Below the pieces are notes generated by a model. The model had not been told where the DNA came from. It saw only the letters and a program-made list of their open reading frames with translations, and did not search any database. From Nitrospina sp. LS_NOB (GTDB lineage: Bacteria; Nitrospinota; Nitrospinia; Nitrospinales; VA-1), in contig LFLA01000026.1 in NCBI GenBank assembly GCA_001542995.1, positions 1 to 64,000 on the forward strand: DNA of 64,000 bases. The letters are read 5' to 3'. A program made the position numbers and the translations under genes. Below, piece after piece: positions 26,631-36,869 of this stretch; the stretch's first letter is position 1; every line of letters begins with the position of its first letter.

Positions 26631-27255
26631 ATACGTACTCCCATATCTCCTTTTTGGATTGGTGTATCTTTGGTGCCGGACTCTTCGCTCAAAAAACCTG
26701 AACGAGGAAGAAGAAAACCATTTTAAGAATCTTACCGGACCTTATATCCTCACCTTGTGGCATGGAAGAATCTTTTACCTGTTTTATTATCTTCGTCGAC
26801 ACCCCGATTATTTCCTGCTGATTAGCCCGAGTGAAGATGGTGATCTTCTGGCCAGACTCGCGCAATTGATGGGTTATTCCGTGATACGGGGATCGACCTT
26901 TAAAAAAGCTGTTCCCGCAGCCCGATCCCTGATTAAAGTTTTGCGCAGGAACCAAAGGATTATTATAATTGCCGATGGTTCCCGCGGCCCGCGATGTGTG
27001 GCTCAATCGGGATCGGTACAATTGGCCGGAATAACCGGAGCGCCCATTTTCCCCATGACCTTCGGAGCTAAAAATAAAATGGTCTTAAATAGCTGGGACC
27101 GGTTTGTCATCCCCTGGCCTTTTACCCGTTGTGCTCTTAACTTTTCATCACCCATTTCTTTGCCCCGCAAATCGTCTGAACCAAGCATCGAGGAAAAGCG
27201 ATTGGAGCTGGAAAGTGCCCTCAATCTTATAACCAAAGCCAGCGACGAAAGCTAA
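26611..27255 (+). CDS. DUF374-family lysophospholipid acyltransferase-like protein
   Basis: A 214-residue membrane-associated protein with an N-terminal hydrophobic segment (YVLPYLLFGLVYLWC). LTLWHGRIFYL and the IIADGSRGPR box are typical of the DUF374 branch of the PlsC-like acyltransferases. Position at the end of the lpx cluster, with its start inside lpxB, suggests a role in finishing lipid A acylation. Substrate is unproven. No LpxK, LpxL or KdtA gene follows, so the pathway is completed elsewhere. Confidence 0.82.
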   Translation: MKKLLFKYVLPYLLFGLVYLWCRTLRSKNLNEEEENHFKNLTGPYILTLWHGRIFYLFYYLRRHPDYFLLISPSEDGDLLARLAQLMGYSVIRGSTFKKAVPAARSLIKVLRRNQRIIIIADGSRGPRCVAQSGSVQLAGITGAPIFPMTFGAKNKMVLNSWDRFVIPWPFTRCALNFSSPISLPRKSSEPSIEEKRLELESALNLITKASDES

Positions 27256-27907
<652 letters not shown>

Positions 27908-27994
27908 TCCGTGGATTCTGTGATAGACCGTTTCCTTTCTTAGTAGCATAATCATATATTTCCCAATCAGAGATTGGTGGATTTTATATATAAA

Positions 27995-28026
27995 ACGGAC
28001 ACCGTATGGACGGTACCCGTTTTTTT
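27995..28026 (+). terminator. Hairpin with T run between glnB and glnA
   Basis: ACGGACACCGT (27995-28005) can pair with ACGGTACCCGT (28010-28020) with two central mismatches around an ATGG loop, followed by six T. It looks like a moderate intrinsic terminator or attenuator that would make glnA levels partly independent of glnB. Confidence 0.55.
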
Positions 28027-28080
28027 GCGTCTTTTTTTAATGCTTATAATCTTTAACTATTTTTTGCAGGAGATACTCTA

Positions 28081-29493
28081 ATGACCCCCAAAGAGGCGGT
28101 AGATTTCGCAAAAAAAAATAATGCCCGGATTGTCGATCTGAAATTCATAGATCTACTTGGATCTTGGCAGCATTTTTCTGTACCTGTGAGTGAATTGGAA
28201 GAAGATTTGTTTGAAGAAGGCCTGGGGTTTGATGGCTCAAGCATCCGCGGATGGCAGGCCATTAATAATAGCGATATGCTGGTTATTCCCGATCCAACCA
28301 CCACGGTCATGGATCCGTTCACGAAAATTCCGACGGTCACCATGATCTGTAATATTGTTGACCCGATCACCAAGGAAAAATACAGTCGTGATCCTCGCAA
28401 TATCGCCCAGAAAGCAGAAGCCTATCTCAAATCTACTGGAATTGGGGACACGGCCTATTTTGGACCGGAAGCAGAATTTTTTGTTTTTGACAATATCCAA
28501 TACGATTCCACCACCAATGAATCATTTTATTCTATTGATTCTGTGGAGGGGACCTGGAACACCGGTCGGGATGAAGACCCCAACCTGGGTCATAAGCCGA
28601 GGCATAAAGAAGGTTATTTCCCGGTAGCTCCCAACGATACCTTTCAGGATATCCGTTCTGAAATGATGTTGACGATGGAGGGGGTTGGTATTGGCATGGA
28701 ATGTCACCACCATGAAGTCGCAACGGGAGGACAAAACGAAATCGCCATGCGTTTTTCTTCGCTGGTTAAATGTGCTGACAACCTGATTTGGTACAAATAC
28801 ATTGTTAAAAATGTTGCCCGTGCGCATAGCAAGACCGCAACTTTCATGCCCAAACCCATGTATGGTGATAATGGAACCGGGATGCATGTTCATCAGAGTA
28901 TCTGGAAGGATGGCAAGCCCCTGTTTGCCGGAAGCAGCTATGCAGGTTTCAGCGAAATGGGGATGCACTACATCGGCGGTATCTTGAAGCATGCCCGGGC
29001 AATTTGCGCATTTGCCGCACCGAGCACCAATTCCTACAAACGATTGGTACCCGGTTTTGAGGCCCCGGTTAACCTGGCCTATTCCAGCCGGAACAGGAGT
29101 GCGGCTATCCGGATTCCTATGTACTCGCCCAGCCCTAAAGCCAAGCGGTTGGAGATCCGTTTCCCCGATCCTTCCTGTAATGGTTATCTGGCTTTCTCTG
29201 TAATGCTCATGGCTGGCCTGGATGGCATCGAAAACAAAATTGATCCCGGTGAACCGCTGGATAAAAATATTTACTCCCTCGGACCCGAAGAGTTGGCAAG
29301 CATTCCTACCCTGCCGCACTCATTGGATCAGTCGCTTCAGGCTTTGGAGGACGATCATGAATTCCTCCTCAAGGGCGATGTGTTCACTCAGGACCTGATC
29401 GAAACCTGGATCGAATACAAACGTGAAAATGAAATTGATCCCCTGCGACTGCGACCGCATCCTCTGGAATTCGAAATGTACTACGATTGCTGA
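28081..29493 (+). CDS. glnA: Glutamine synthetase, type I
   Basis: A 470-residue dodecameric GSI that makes glutamine from glutamate, ammonia and ATP. Visible signatures are the beta-grasp opening ([20 protein letters not shown]), [10 protein letters not shown], the NxNSYKRLxPGxEAP signature, here as [16 protein letters not shown], and [12 protein letters not shown]. The adenylylation tyrosine is present in [12 protein letters not shown] near residue 397-400, marking it as the GSI-beta form regulated by GlnE, which is encoded just downstream. AGGAGA precedes the ATG. Confidence 0.97.
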   Translation: MTPKEAVDFAKKNNARIVDLKFIDLLGSWQHFSVPVSELEEDLFEEGLGFDGSSIRGWQAINNSDMLVIPDPTTTVMDPFTKIPTVTMICNIVDPITKEKYSRDPRNIAQKAEAYLKSTGIGDTAYFGPEAEFFVFDNIQYDSTTNESFYSIDSVEGTWNTGRDEDPNLGHKPRHKEGYFPVAPNDTFQDIRSEMMLTMEGVGIGMECHHHEVATGGQNEIAMRFSSLVKCADNLIWYKYIVKNVARAHSKTATFMPKPMYGDNGTGMHVHQSIWKDGKPLFAGSSYAGFSEMGMHYIGGILKHARAICAFAAPSTNSYKRLVPGFEAPVNLAYSSRNRSAAIRIPMYSPSPKAKRLEIRFPDPSCNGYLAFSVMLMAGLDGIENKIDPGEPLDKNIYSLGPEELASIPTLPHSLDQSLQALEDDHEFLLKGDVFTQDLIETWIEYKRENEIDPLRLRPHPLEFEMYYDC

Positions 29494-29518
29494 TCCAGAG
29501 AAAAACTTGAACTTAAAA

Positions 29519-29548
29519 ACCCCCTGGGTTCTCCCAGGGGGTTTTTTT
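29519..29548 (+). terminator. Strong intrinsic terminator after glnA
   Basis: A perfect 10-bp stem ACCCCCTGGG / CCCAGGGGGT around the loop TTCT, followed by seven T. It separates glnA from glnE, so glnE is expressed from its own promoter or by read-through. Confidence 0.93.
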
Positions 29549-29606
29549 ATGTGCTAAATTAGGCCGATATTGAGGTTAAAATCCCAATTGCCATGAGAAA
29601 GCTTAC

Positions 29607-32600
29607 ATGACTTTTTCTGTAGAACTGATCCAGCGAATTCACCAACGTCAGCCCTGGGACGAAACCCTGTCCAAACCTTTACAGGGTTTTGGTCTTCGTG
29701 ATCCTGAAACCGCCTGGAAAGACCTCGTTGGCCTGGCTGGCCATGCCCAATTTGAAAAACTGTACCCGGATTTTTTCAAGGTTTTGTTGGAACTGATTTC
29801 CAGTTCGCATAACGGGGATATGGCCCTGCACAACTTCGAGCGTTTTTCAGAAAAAATTTGGGATAAGGATTATCTATACACGCAGCTGACCGAATCGCCT
29901 TCCCTGTTTGTAGCTCTGATATTTTTATTTTCCGGTAGTCAGGTGCTCACCGATGTCCTGCTCAAAGAGCCATCATATGTAGACTGGCTGAGCCGACCGG
30001 AGACTCTGATCAGCTCCAAATCAAAAGATATACTGATGCGGGACTTCTATGAAATGGCGGGGAAAGAGTTTCAAAGTAAAAACATTTTTTCTGCTCTGAG
30101 AAAATTTAAAAAAAGGGAATACATACGAATCGGATTGCGGGACCTGTTGGGGAAAGTCAACTTCCAGGAAACAGTTGAGGATATTTCCAACCTCGCTGAT
30201 GTTTGCCTGCAAGCCGCCTATGAGCATGCCGACCGGGAGTTACGAAAAAAATATGGCCGCCCTGTTTACCAGAATGTAGATGGTAGTTGGAAAGAATCAG
30301 AATTTACTGTCCTGGGCATGGGAAAACTGGGAGGCCGCGAACTCAATTACAGTTCCGATATTGACCTGATCTATATTTATACATCCAGTCAGGGAGAAAC
30401 GCGCCCGGCAAATGAGAATGATCAACCCATTTTGAGTATCAGTAATCATGAGTACTTCACCAAGCTGGCGTTAGAAATCTCCAAATCTCTCAACGAAATA
30501 ACTTCAGACGGCAATGTGTTCCGAGTGGACCTTGAACTTCGACCGGAAGGAAACAGTGGTGAGATTGTGAACTCTCTGGCCAGTTGCGAAATTTATTACC
30601 AGTCCTGGGGGAGAACCTGGGAAAGGCAGGCCCTCATCAAGGCCCGTGTTTCGGCGGGCAGTGAGAACCTGGGCAAGAAATTCTTTGAAATGATCGAGCC
30701 GTTTATTTACCGAAGAAGCCTGGACTTTGAGGCCATTGAAGAAATAAAGTCCATGAAGCATCAGATCAATAAAAGTCTCAAGGGAAAACACTCGAAGGGA
30801 AATATTAAACTTGGGTTTGGCGGTATCCGGGAAGTGGAATTTATCATTCAGACTTATCAGTTGCTATTGGGTGGAAGGGATAAAAGCCTGCGTGTTCGCG
30901 ATTCACTGGGAGCCATGAAAATCCTTTGCGAAAAAAGTATTCTTACAAAAGAAGACCACGATTGTCTCCGCGAGGCCTACATCTTTTTGCGCAACTTGGA
31001 AAATCGCGTGCAAATCACCTTTGGTCTGCAAACCTACCTTTTACCGGATAACGAAACCGACTTGGCCGTGCTGGCCCGAAAAATGAGGACCCCGGGTGAC
31101 AGCCAGAAAAGTCTTGCAGATAACCTGATGAAAGAATATGAAAATCACACCCAGTTCGTGGGCACAATGTTCGCTGAACAATTCGCCGAAAAAGAAAAGC
31201 GGGAAGCGGCAGAAACCCTCTCCGGTGAATGGAGTCGATCCCGAATAGGGGAGAAGCAGTTTACTGAAAGCAGATTGGCGGAGATCCTCTTTCTTTCCGA
31301 TCCAAAAAGAATATACCGGTTTCTCGAAGCATTTCGCGACGGAGCCCAGTTTTCGCATCCTTCCGTACACAGCATTCAGGAGTTTTATAGCATCATTCCT
31401 AAAATATTCCAGCAGTGCGAAAAGGTTCCCAGGCCCGATGCGGCAATCGAGAACCTGTGCCGATTTGTGGAAGCGACCGGAGCCAGAGAGTCTTTCCTCA
31501 ACCTGTTTCAGGAAAATGAAAAATTTCTTGAGTTATTGCTCATACTTTTTGGTAGCAGTGGAATGCTGTCACAAATCCTGATCAGGCGGCCTGGTCTGGT
31601 CGATGTGCTGACCGACATGGATAGTATTTACCGTTTCAAGCTGGCGGAAAAAATACAGGAAGATTTAAACCGGGCACTAAAAAATTCTCCAAATTTTGAG
31701 TCTAAGTCTATGGTGCTTCGGCGTATCAAGCAGGCCGAGGAACTTTGTATCGGAGTGCGCTACCTGATCAAAGAAGCTGACCTTGCCGGAACCTTGGAGG
31801 ACCTTTCCAATCTCGCAGATATTTTCCTGGAAACCGTTTACCAAATCGCCTGTGATGAGCTCGAAAAAAAATATGGGCATGGCAACTTTCGTGATTTTTG
31901 CATCATTGGCATGGGCAAGTTGGGAGGGCATGAATTGAATTTTGGATCGGACCTCGATGTGCTCCTGGTCTACGATGAAGGCGAAAGGGATCCTCCGCCT
32001 GAAGGATTTGCGGGTTATTACTCAGCCCTGTCGCAGATGATCTATAAACTGACTTCTGAAATGACTCCGGCTGGTTATGCCTACAAAATTGATACCGAAC
32101 TTCGGCCAGAGGGGGATGCGGGAGTGCTGGTTCTTTCTGTCCAGGGCTACGAAAAATATTTTCAATCTCGAGCCAGAATCTGGGAGCAGCAGGCTCTGGT
32201 GCGTGCACGATTTGTGGCTGGCAACGCCGAGGTGGGAAAAAAGTTCATCGAGTCCGTTCACAAGTTTGTCTACCAGGATAAGTTTGAATATGTTTCTCTC
32301 ATAGAAATATCACGTCTTAGAGAAAGAATGGAACAGGAGCTGGCAAAGGAAGCCACCAAAGGAAAAAATGTGAAGCTGGGATTTGGGGGTCTGGCCGATA
32401 TCGAGTTTGCGGTGCAGATTCTCCAGTTGAAGCACGGCAAAAAGTTTGAGCGTCTTCGGCAAACCAACACCCTTTCAGCTCTGCAGAGTTTTGTCGATCT
32501 TGGGTTGGTCGATCAGGATGTGGCCGAAGAACTTCAGGGCAGTTATCTTTTTCTGAGAAACCTGGAATGCGCCCTGCGAATCATTCACCAGACTCCCACC

Positions 32601-32774
32601 AACACGCTTCCCAAAGATAATAAGGGGTTGGCACCTGTCTCCCGGCTACTCGGATACGAGGGGAAGGACGCTGAAACCCTAGCAGACAGCTTACTCACCG
32701 ATTATGCTCGCCATACGCAACAGGTCCGCAAGCATTATCGCAAAACCATCGGCAACCTCCTCCGCGCGCACTAG
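29607..32774 (+). CDS. glnE: Bifunctional glutamine synthetase adenylyltransferase/deadenylylase
   Basis: A GlnE that attaches or removes AMP on the glnA product in response to PII. It has the expected duplicated nucleotidyltransferase modules: GMGKLGGRELNYSSDIDLIY (about residues 236-255) and GMGKLGGHELNFGSDLDVLLVYD (about 770-792), each with the G-S-D-x-D metal motif, and helical domains after each. At 1055 residues it is longer than the E. coli enzyme (946). The TAG stop lies inside the palindrome GCGCACTAGGCGTGCG, so the final residues come from a repeat. Confidence 0.95.
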   Translation: MTFSVELIQRIHQRQPWDETLSKPLQGFGLRDPETAWKDLVGLAGHAQFEKLYPDFFKVLLELISSSHNGDMALHNFERFSEKIWDKDYLYTQLTESPSLFVALIFLFSGSQVLTDVLLKEPSYVDWLSRPETLISSKSKDILMRDFYEMAGKEFQSKNIFSALRKFKKREYIRIGLRDLLGKVNFQETVEDISNLADVCLQAAYEHADRELRKKYGRPVYQNVDGSWKESEFTVLGMGKLGGRELNYSSDIDLIYIYTSSQGETRPANENDQPILSISNHEYFTKLALEISKSLNEITSDGNVFRVDLELRPEGNSGEIVNSLASCEIYYQSWGRTWERQALIKARVSAGSENLGKKFFEMIEPFIYRRSLDFEAIEEIKSMKHQINKSLKGKHSKGNIKLGFGGIREVEFIIQTYQLLLGGRDKSLRVRDSLGAMKILCEKSILTKEDHDCLREAYIFLRNLENRVQITFGLQTYLLPDNETDLAVLARKMRTPGDSQKSLADNLMKEYENHTQFVGTMFAEQFAEKEKREAAETLSGEWSRSRIGEKQFTESRLAEILFLSDPKRIYRFLEAFRDGAQFSHPSVHSIQEFYSIIPKIFQQCEKVPRPDAAIENLCRFVEATGARESFLNLFQENEKFLELLLILFGSSGMLSQILIRRPGLVDVLTDMDSIYRFKLAEKIQEDLNRALKNSPNFESKSMVLRRIKQAEELCIGVRYLIKEADLAGTLEDLSNLADIFLETVYQIACDELEKKYGHGNFRDFCIIGMGKLGGHELNFGSDLDVLLVYDEGERDPPPEGFAGYYSALSQMIYKLTSEMTPAGYAYKIDTELRPEGDAGVLVLSVQGYEKYFQSRARIWEQQALVRARFVAGNAEVGKKFIESVHKFVYQDKFEYVSLIEISRLRERMEQELAKEATKGKNVKLGFGGLADIEFAVQILQLKHGKKFERLRQTNTLSALQSFVDLGLVDQDVAEELQGSYLFLRNLECALRIIHQTPTNTLPKDNKGLAPVSRLLGYEGKDAETLADSLLTDYARHTQQVRKHYRKTIGNLLRAH

Positions 32775-32808
32775 GCGTGCGGCCTGTTCTCTCCGGGCCA
32801 CGGCCCGG
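32766..32808. repeat. Two palindromes between glnE and the chemoreceptor remnant
   Basis: CGCAC/GTGCG with loop TAGGC (32767-32781) overlaps the glnE stop; CCGGGC/GCCCGG with a 4-base centre lies at 32793-32808. The convergent genes are separated by only 36 bp, nearly all of it palindrome. It could serve as a bidirectional transcript end, although no T run is present. Confidence 0.65.
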
Positions 32809-32810
32809 GG

Positions 32811-33630
32811 CTATTCCGTTTTGAACATACCGACCAGTTCTTTCAGTTCGCTTGAAATAGCGGACATTTCCTGAGCAGAGTTCTGGGTATCGGTTGCACC
32901 CTGCGAGGTGCTTTGCGCCGCAGTGGCAACGCCAGTGATGTTGTTGGCGATCTCCTGAGTTCCAGCGGCGGCCTCGGTGATGTTCCTGCCAATTTCGTTG
33001 GTGGTCGCGGTTTGCTCTTCCACCGCACTGGCAATGGTGCTTGAAATGTCATTGATACGATTAATAATTGTGCCAATATTTTGAATCGCTTCTTCCGAAC
33101 TTTTTGAATCCACCTGAATGGCCTGAATCTTGTTGCTGATGTCCTCGGTGGCTTTGGCGGTCTGGTTTGTCATCTCCTTGACTTCGTTGGCGACGACGGC
33201 AAAACCTTTTCCTGCTTCTCCGGCACGTGCCGCCTCGATGGTGGCATTTAAGGCAAGCAGGTTGGTTTGTTCGGCAATGGAAGTGATGACCTTGATGACT
33301 TGTCCGATTTCTACCGAACTCTCACCAAGTTTCACCACGGTGGCAGCGGGAGTGATCTCTTCGCTCCAGGCATTTTCGCGTTCGACTTTAAACTTGTCTT
33401 TACCAAGAATCATCCATCCTCGAAGTGCCGCCAGCGAATGGTTGATGCCGTTTAACATCTCAAGGCTGGACTGTGCGGTGGGAACCCGAAGGTCGACCAC
33501 TTTGTCTGAAATGGATTTCACTTCCTTGGTTTGCCAGATGGTGACAGAAACGATGCCAACCATTATGATGGCCACGGCGGCAAACCCAACTTGAATTTTG
33601 CTGACGATTTTTTGTCTATCTTCATTTCAT
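32811..33630 (-). pseudogene. Methyl-accepting chemotaxis protein with internal deletion
   Basis: The intact C-terminal signalling tip ([32 protein letters not shown]) is joined almost directly to the beginning of a four-helix-bundle sensor (first membrane segment, [26 protein letters not shown]). The second half of the sensor, TM2, HAMP and the first signalling helix are absent, so a receptor of roughly 500 residues is reduced to about 254. At the 5' end, family-like residues ([18 protein letters not shown]) are in frame upstream of the annotated GTG, but the probable original ATG at 33630 is in another frame. Signalling across the membrane is not possible in the usual way. It may be a dead gene, though the remaining frame is open. 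Confidence 0.8.
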
Positions 33631-34008
33631 AGTTTTAGCAATTATGAGTTGGAAAAATGGGGGTGGTGGAAAATGAGATATAGGTGAAATTTTTGAAGGA
33701 TTTATTGTAATTATTGTATTTATATTATTATAAAGAAGTCTGGAAAGAGCGGCTCTTAAGAGATGGCTGGTTAAAAAATTTTGTGGGCGAAGAAAATAAA
33801 ACTCGGTGATAAAGAGGATTAGGGGCCGTGGAATGTTCCGATAACGAAAATTATAAATATTTGTTTACGGAAATTTTTAATGTTTAGCGAATATTGGTGT
33901 TGGCGGGGTTTGTGATCAGGGCGGCTAGCTTCCGCCAGCGTGACGCTAGACTCAGTAACAATCGCTTTATCTGGCTATCAACGATGCTCTCGGCCTGACG
34001 AGCCTTTG
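33631..34008. other. Intergenic region with repeat at its right end
   Basis: AT-rich with no ORF from 33631 to about 33910. From 33935 a palindrome-capped repeat begins (CCAGCGTGACGCTAG, core GTAACAATCGCTTT and GCTCTCGGCC) and continues into the cimA 3' end, where CCAC/GTGG (34019-34031) closes it. Nothing else is recognised. Confidence 0.5.
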
Positions 34009-35589
34009 CTAGTGAACTCCACGCTTAGTGGCTTGATTGAGTTTGTAGTCGATGCTGTCGATCAAAGCCTGCCAGCTGGCTTCGATGATATTTTCGGAGA
34101 CGCCGACCGTTCCCCATTTGGAATGATGGTCGCCGGATTCCACCAGCACCCGGGTTTTGGCACGGGTGCCTTTTTTTTCTTCCAGAATGCGAACCTTGTA
34201 ATCGTAGAGGTTGACATCTTCGAGTTCCGGGTAGAATTTCACCAGGGCTTTTTTGATGGCTTTATCCAAGGCGTTGATCGGGCCGATGCCTTCGGCGGCT
34301 GAAACCTCTTGCACACCATTGACCCGCAGTTTGACCGTGGCCTCGGAGATGGGTTCTTCATCTTCCTTGCGTTTTTCAACGATGACACGAAAGCCGATAA
34401 ACTCGAAAAAGACTTCTTTTTGGCCCAAGGCGTCGCGCATCATCAGTTCAAAGGAAGCTTCGGCCCCTTCATACTGGAAGCCGAGGTTCTCGGACTCTTT
34501 AAGGGAGTTCAGGATTTTTGCCACCTTGGGGTCTTTATCGTCAATGTCGATGCCATATTCCTTGGCTTTGTGGAGCACATTACTTTTTCCTGAAAGGTCG
34601 GAAACCAGAATGCGCTGGTGGTTCCCCACTTTTTCGGGTTCGATGTGTTCATAGGTCAGCGCATTTTTGCGTACCGCGTTGACATGTACGCCGCCTTTAT
34701 GGGCAAACGCGCTTTTTCCCACAAACGGTTGCTGGTTCCAGTGCGCACGGTTGGCCAGCTCATCCACAAAAGCGGAAGCGTCTTTCAGGGATTGCATTTG
34801 CTCATCGGTGATGCAGTCGATGCCCATTTTGATTTTTAAATTGGCGATAACGGAAACCAAGTTGGCGTTGCCACAACGTTCGCCGATTCCATTGATTGTG
34901 CCTTGCACCTGTTCGGCACCGGCCTGAACAGCGGTGAGAGAATTGGCGATCGCCACTTCTGAATCGTTGTGGGCATGGATGCCCATTTTAACGGAAATGG
35001 ATTTTTTAACTTCTTCGAAGATCGAGCGCACCTCGTGCGGTAGCGAGCCACCGTTGGTGTCGCACAGGATGATCCAGTCGGCTCCGGCAGATTCGGCTTC
35101 TTTGATCGCCTTGAGGGCGTAGTCCGGATTATTTTTGTAACCATCAAAAAAATGTTCGCAATCAAACAGGACCTCCTCGCGGTGCTTTTTAATATAAGCG
35201 ACGCTCTCAAAGATCATGCGCAGGTTCTCGTCGAGGCTGGTGCCCAAGGCATCTTTCACGTGCAGGTCCCAGGTTTTTCCGAACAGGGTCACCACTTGGG
35301 TCTCGGTTTTCAGCAGAGCCTGTAGGACGACATCATCTTCCACCTTTTTTTCCGGATAACGGGTACTGCCGAAGGCCGTGATCCGGGTCTGGGAAAATTT
35401 GGCACGGTTTGCTTTTTCAAAAAAATCGATGTCCCTCGGATTTGATCCCGGCCAACCGCCTTCGACATAATGCGCTCCCAACTCGTCGAGTTTGTGGGCG
35501 ATGCGGATTTTGTCCTCGACGGTGAAGGAGATGCCTTCGGCCTGGGATCCGTCTCTCAGGGTAGTGTCATAAATTTTTACGGAACTCAT
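34009..35589 (-). CDS. cimA: (R)-citramalate synthase
   Basis: A 526-residue enzyme of the HMGL-like family that condenses pyruvate and acetyl-CoA to citramalate, the threonine-independent entry to isoleucine. The opening KIYDTTLRDGSQAEGISFT, with GWPGSNPRD and FDCEHFFDGYK, is diagnostic of the CimA branch rather than LeuA. The metal histidines in HAHND and the C-terminal LeuA-type allosteric domain are present. It follows lysC by two bases. The last residues (NQATKRGVH) are encoded by a palindromic repeat and extend past the usual end. Confidence 0.93.
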   Translation of the reverse strand: MSSVKIYDTTLRDGSQAEGISFTVEDKIRIAHKLDELGAHYVEGGWPGSNPRDIDFFEKANRAKFSQTRITAFGSTRYPEKKVEDDVVLQALLKTETQVVTLFGKTWDLHVKDALGTSLDENLRMIFESVAYIKKHREEVLFDCEHFFDGYKNNPDYALKAIKEAESAGADWIILCDTNGGSLPHEVRSIFEEVKKSISVKMGIHAHNDSEVAIANSLTAVQAGAEQVQGTINGIGERCGNANLVSVIANLKIKMGIDCITDEQMQSLKDASAFVDELANRAHWNQQPFVGKSAFAHKGGVHVNAVRKNALTYEHIEPEKVGNHQRILVSDLSGKSNVLHKAKEYGIDIDDKDPKVAKILNSLKESENLGFQYEGAEASFELMMRDALGQKEVFFEFIGFRVIVEKRKEDEEPISEATVKLRVNGVQEVSAAEGIGPINALDKAIKKALVKFYPELEDVNLYDYKVRILEEKKGTRAKTRVLVESGDHHSKWGTVGVSENIIEASWQALIDSIDYKLNQATKRGVH

Positions 35590-35591
35590 TT

Positions 35592-36869
35592 TTAAACAGC
35601 GCTCATTTTTTTTGCGGTTTTGTTTTTAGCATTCTTTTTGACCGGTTTGTTCTCCAACTTAAAGATATCGTGCAGAGCGGTAACGGCAAGTTTAGAATTT
35701 TTTTGTTCAATGATGCAGGACACTTTGATCTCTGAGGTGCTGATCATCAATATATTAATTTTATGCGCAGACAAGGTTTTAAAAATTTGCGCCGCGACTC
35801 CTGCATGGCTACGCATACCTGCTCCGACAATTGAAAGTTTAGCAATTTTTGCATCGGAACTGACATGGGTGGCATGGATTTTTTTTGCAACTTTCTTCAT
35901 AATGACCATGGCTTCATTCAGTTCTTCCCGTTCCAGCGTGAACGACAGGTCGGTATGCCCTTGTTCGCTGACATTCTGAATGATCATGTCCACAGAAATG
36001 GACGCAGATGCCAAAGGCTCAAAAATATTAGCGGCGATACCCGGCTGATCGGGAACTTCCTTCAGAGTGATTTTTGCCTGGTTTTTGTCGCACATGATTC
36101 CGGAAACTACCGGTTGTTCCATTTTTGGATCCTCCTCGCAGATCAAAGTTCCCTTGTCCCTCTCCTTGAAAGACGATTTAACAAGCAGGGGCATCTTGTA
36201 TTTATGGGCAAACTCCACACAACGGATTTGCAGGACTTTGGCTCCCAGACTGGCCATTTCCAGCATCTCATCATACGATACCACATCCAGCCTTCTGGCC
36301 TGTGGCACGAGTCTGGGATCGGCGGTATAAACCCCATCGACATCGGTACAGATTTCGCATTGCCGGGCACCGAGCGCAACTGCAAGGGCCACTGCAGAAG
36401 TGTCTGACCCGCCTCTGCCCAAAGTGGTCACATCGCCTTCCTCGTTGATGCCTTGGAATCCGGCGACCACGATCACATGATTTTCCTTCAGCATTTTACG
36501 AGCCCGCTGGGCATCAATACTCTTGATGCGAGCCCGGGTGTGGGTGCTGTCGGTCTGCAGGCCAATCTGCCTTCCCGTCATGGAAAGCGCGGGAATACCT
36601 CTGGACTGCAGGGCGAGGGTCAGCAGGGCGGAAGAGATGCGTTCGCCGGATGACAGGAGCATGTCTATTTCCCGTCTCGCCGGATTTTTAGAAAGGCTGC
36701 GCGCCATTTTCAACAATTTGTCGGTCTCCCCCGCCATGGCCGAAACCACGACAACGATATCGACGCCGGTCTTGCGGAGTTTGACGATCCGGTCGGCCAC
36801 ACATTCGATGCGCTCCAGCGTTCCTAAAGAGGTGCCACCATATTTTTGTACAATTAAAGATTTGCTCAT
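35592..36869 (-). CDS. lysC: Aspartate kinase
   Basis: A 425-residue monofunctional aspartokinase, first step of lysine, threonine and methionine synthesis. The N-terminal kinase domain has VQKYGGTSLGTLERIE, SSGERISSALL and the aspartate-site region (TLGRGGSDTSAVALA). Two ACT domains at the C-terminus (about 270-400) would bind lysine and/or threonine. The tail is very lysine-rich (KKNAKNKTAKKMSAV). It overlaps the ApgM-like gene by 4 bp and precedes cimA by 2 bp, forming a tight three-gene unit for aspartate-family and branched-chain synthesis. Confidence 0.95.
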   Translation of the reverse strand: MSKSLIVQKYGGTSLGTLERIECVADRIVKLRKTGVDIVVVVSAMAGETDKLLKMARSLSKNPARREIDMLLSSGERISSALLTLALQSRGIPALSMTGRQIGLQTDSTHTRARIKSIDAQRARKMLKENHVIVVAGFQGINEEGDVTTLGRGGSDTSAVALAVALGARQCEICTDVDGVYTADPRLVPQARRLDVVSYDEMLEMASLGAKVLQIRCVEFAHKYKMPLLVKSSFKERDKGTLICEEDPKMEQPVVSGIMCDKNQAKITLKEVPDQPGIAANIFEPLASASISVDMIIQNVSEQGHTDLSFTLEREELNEAMVIMKKVAKKIHATHVSSDAKIAKLSIVGAGMRSHAGVAAQIFKTLSAHKINILMISTSEIKVSCIIEQKNSKLAVTALHDIFKLENKPVKKNAKNKTAKKMSAV

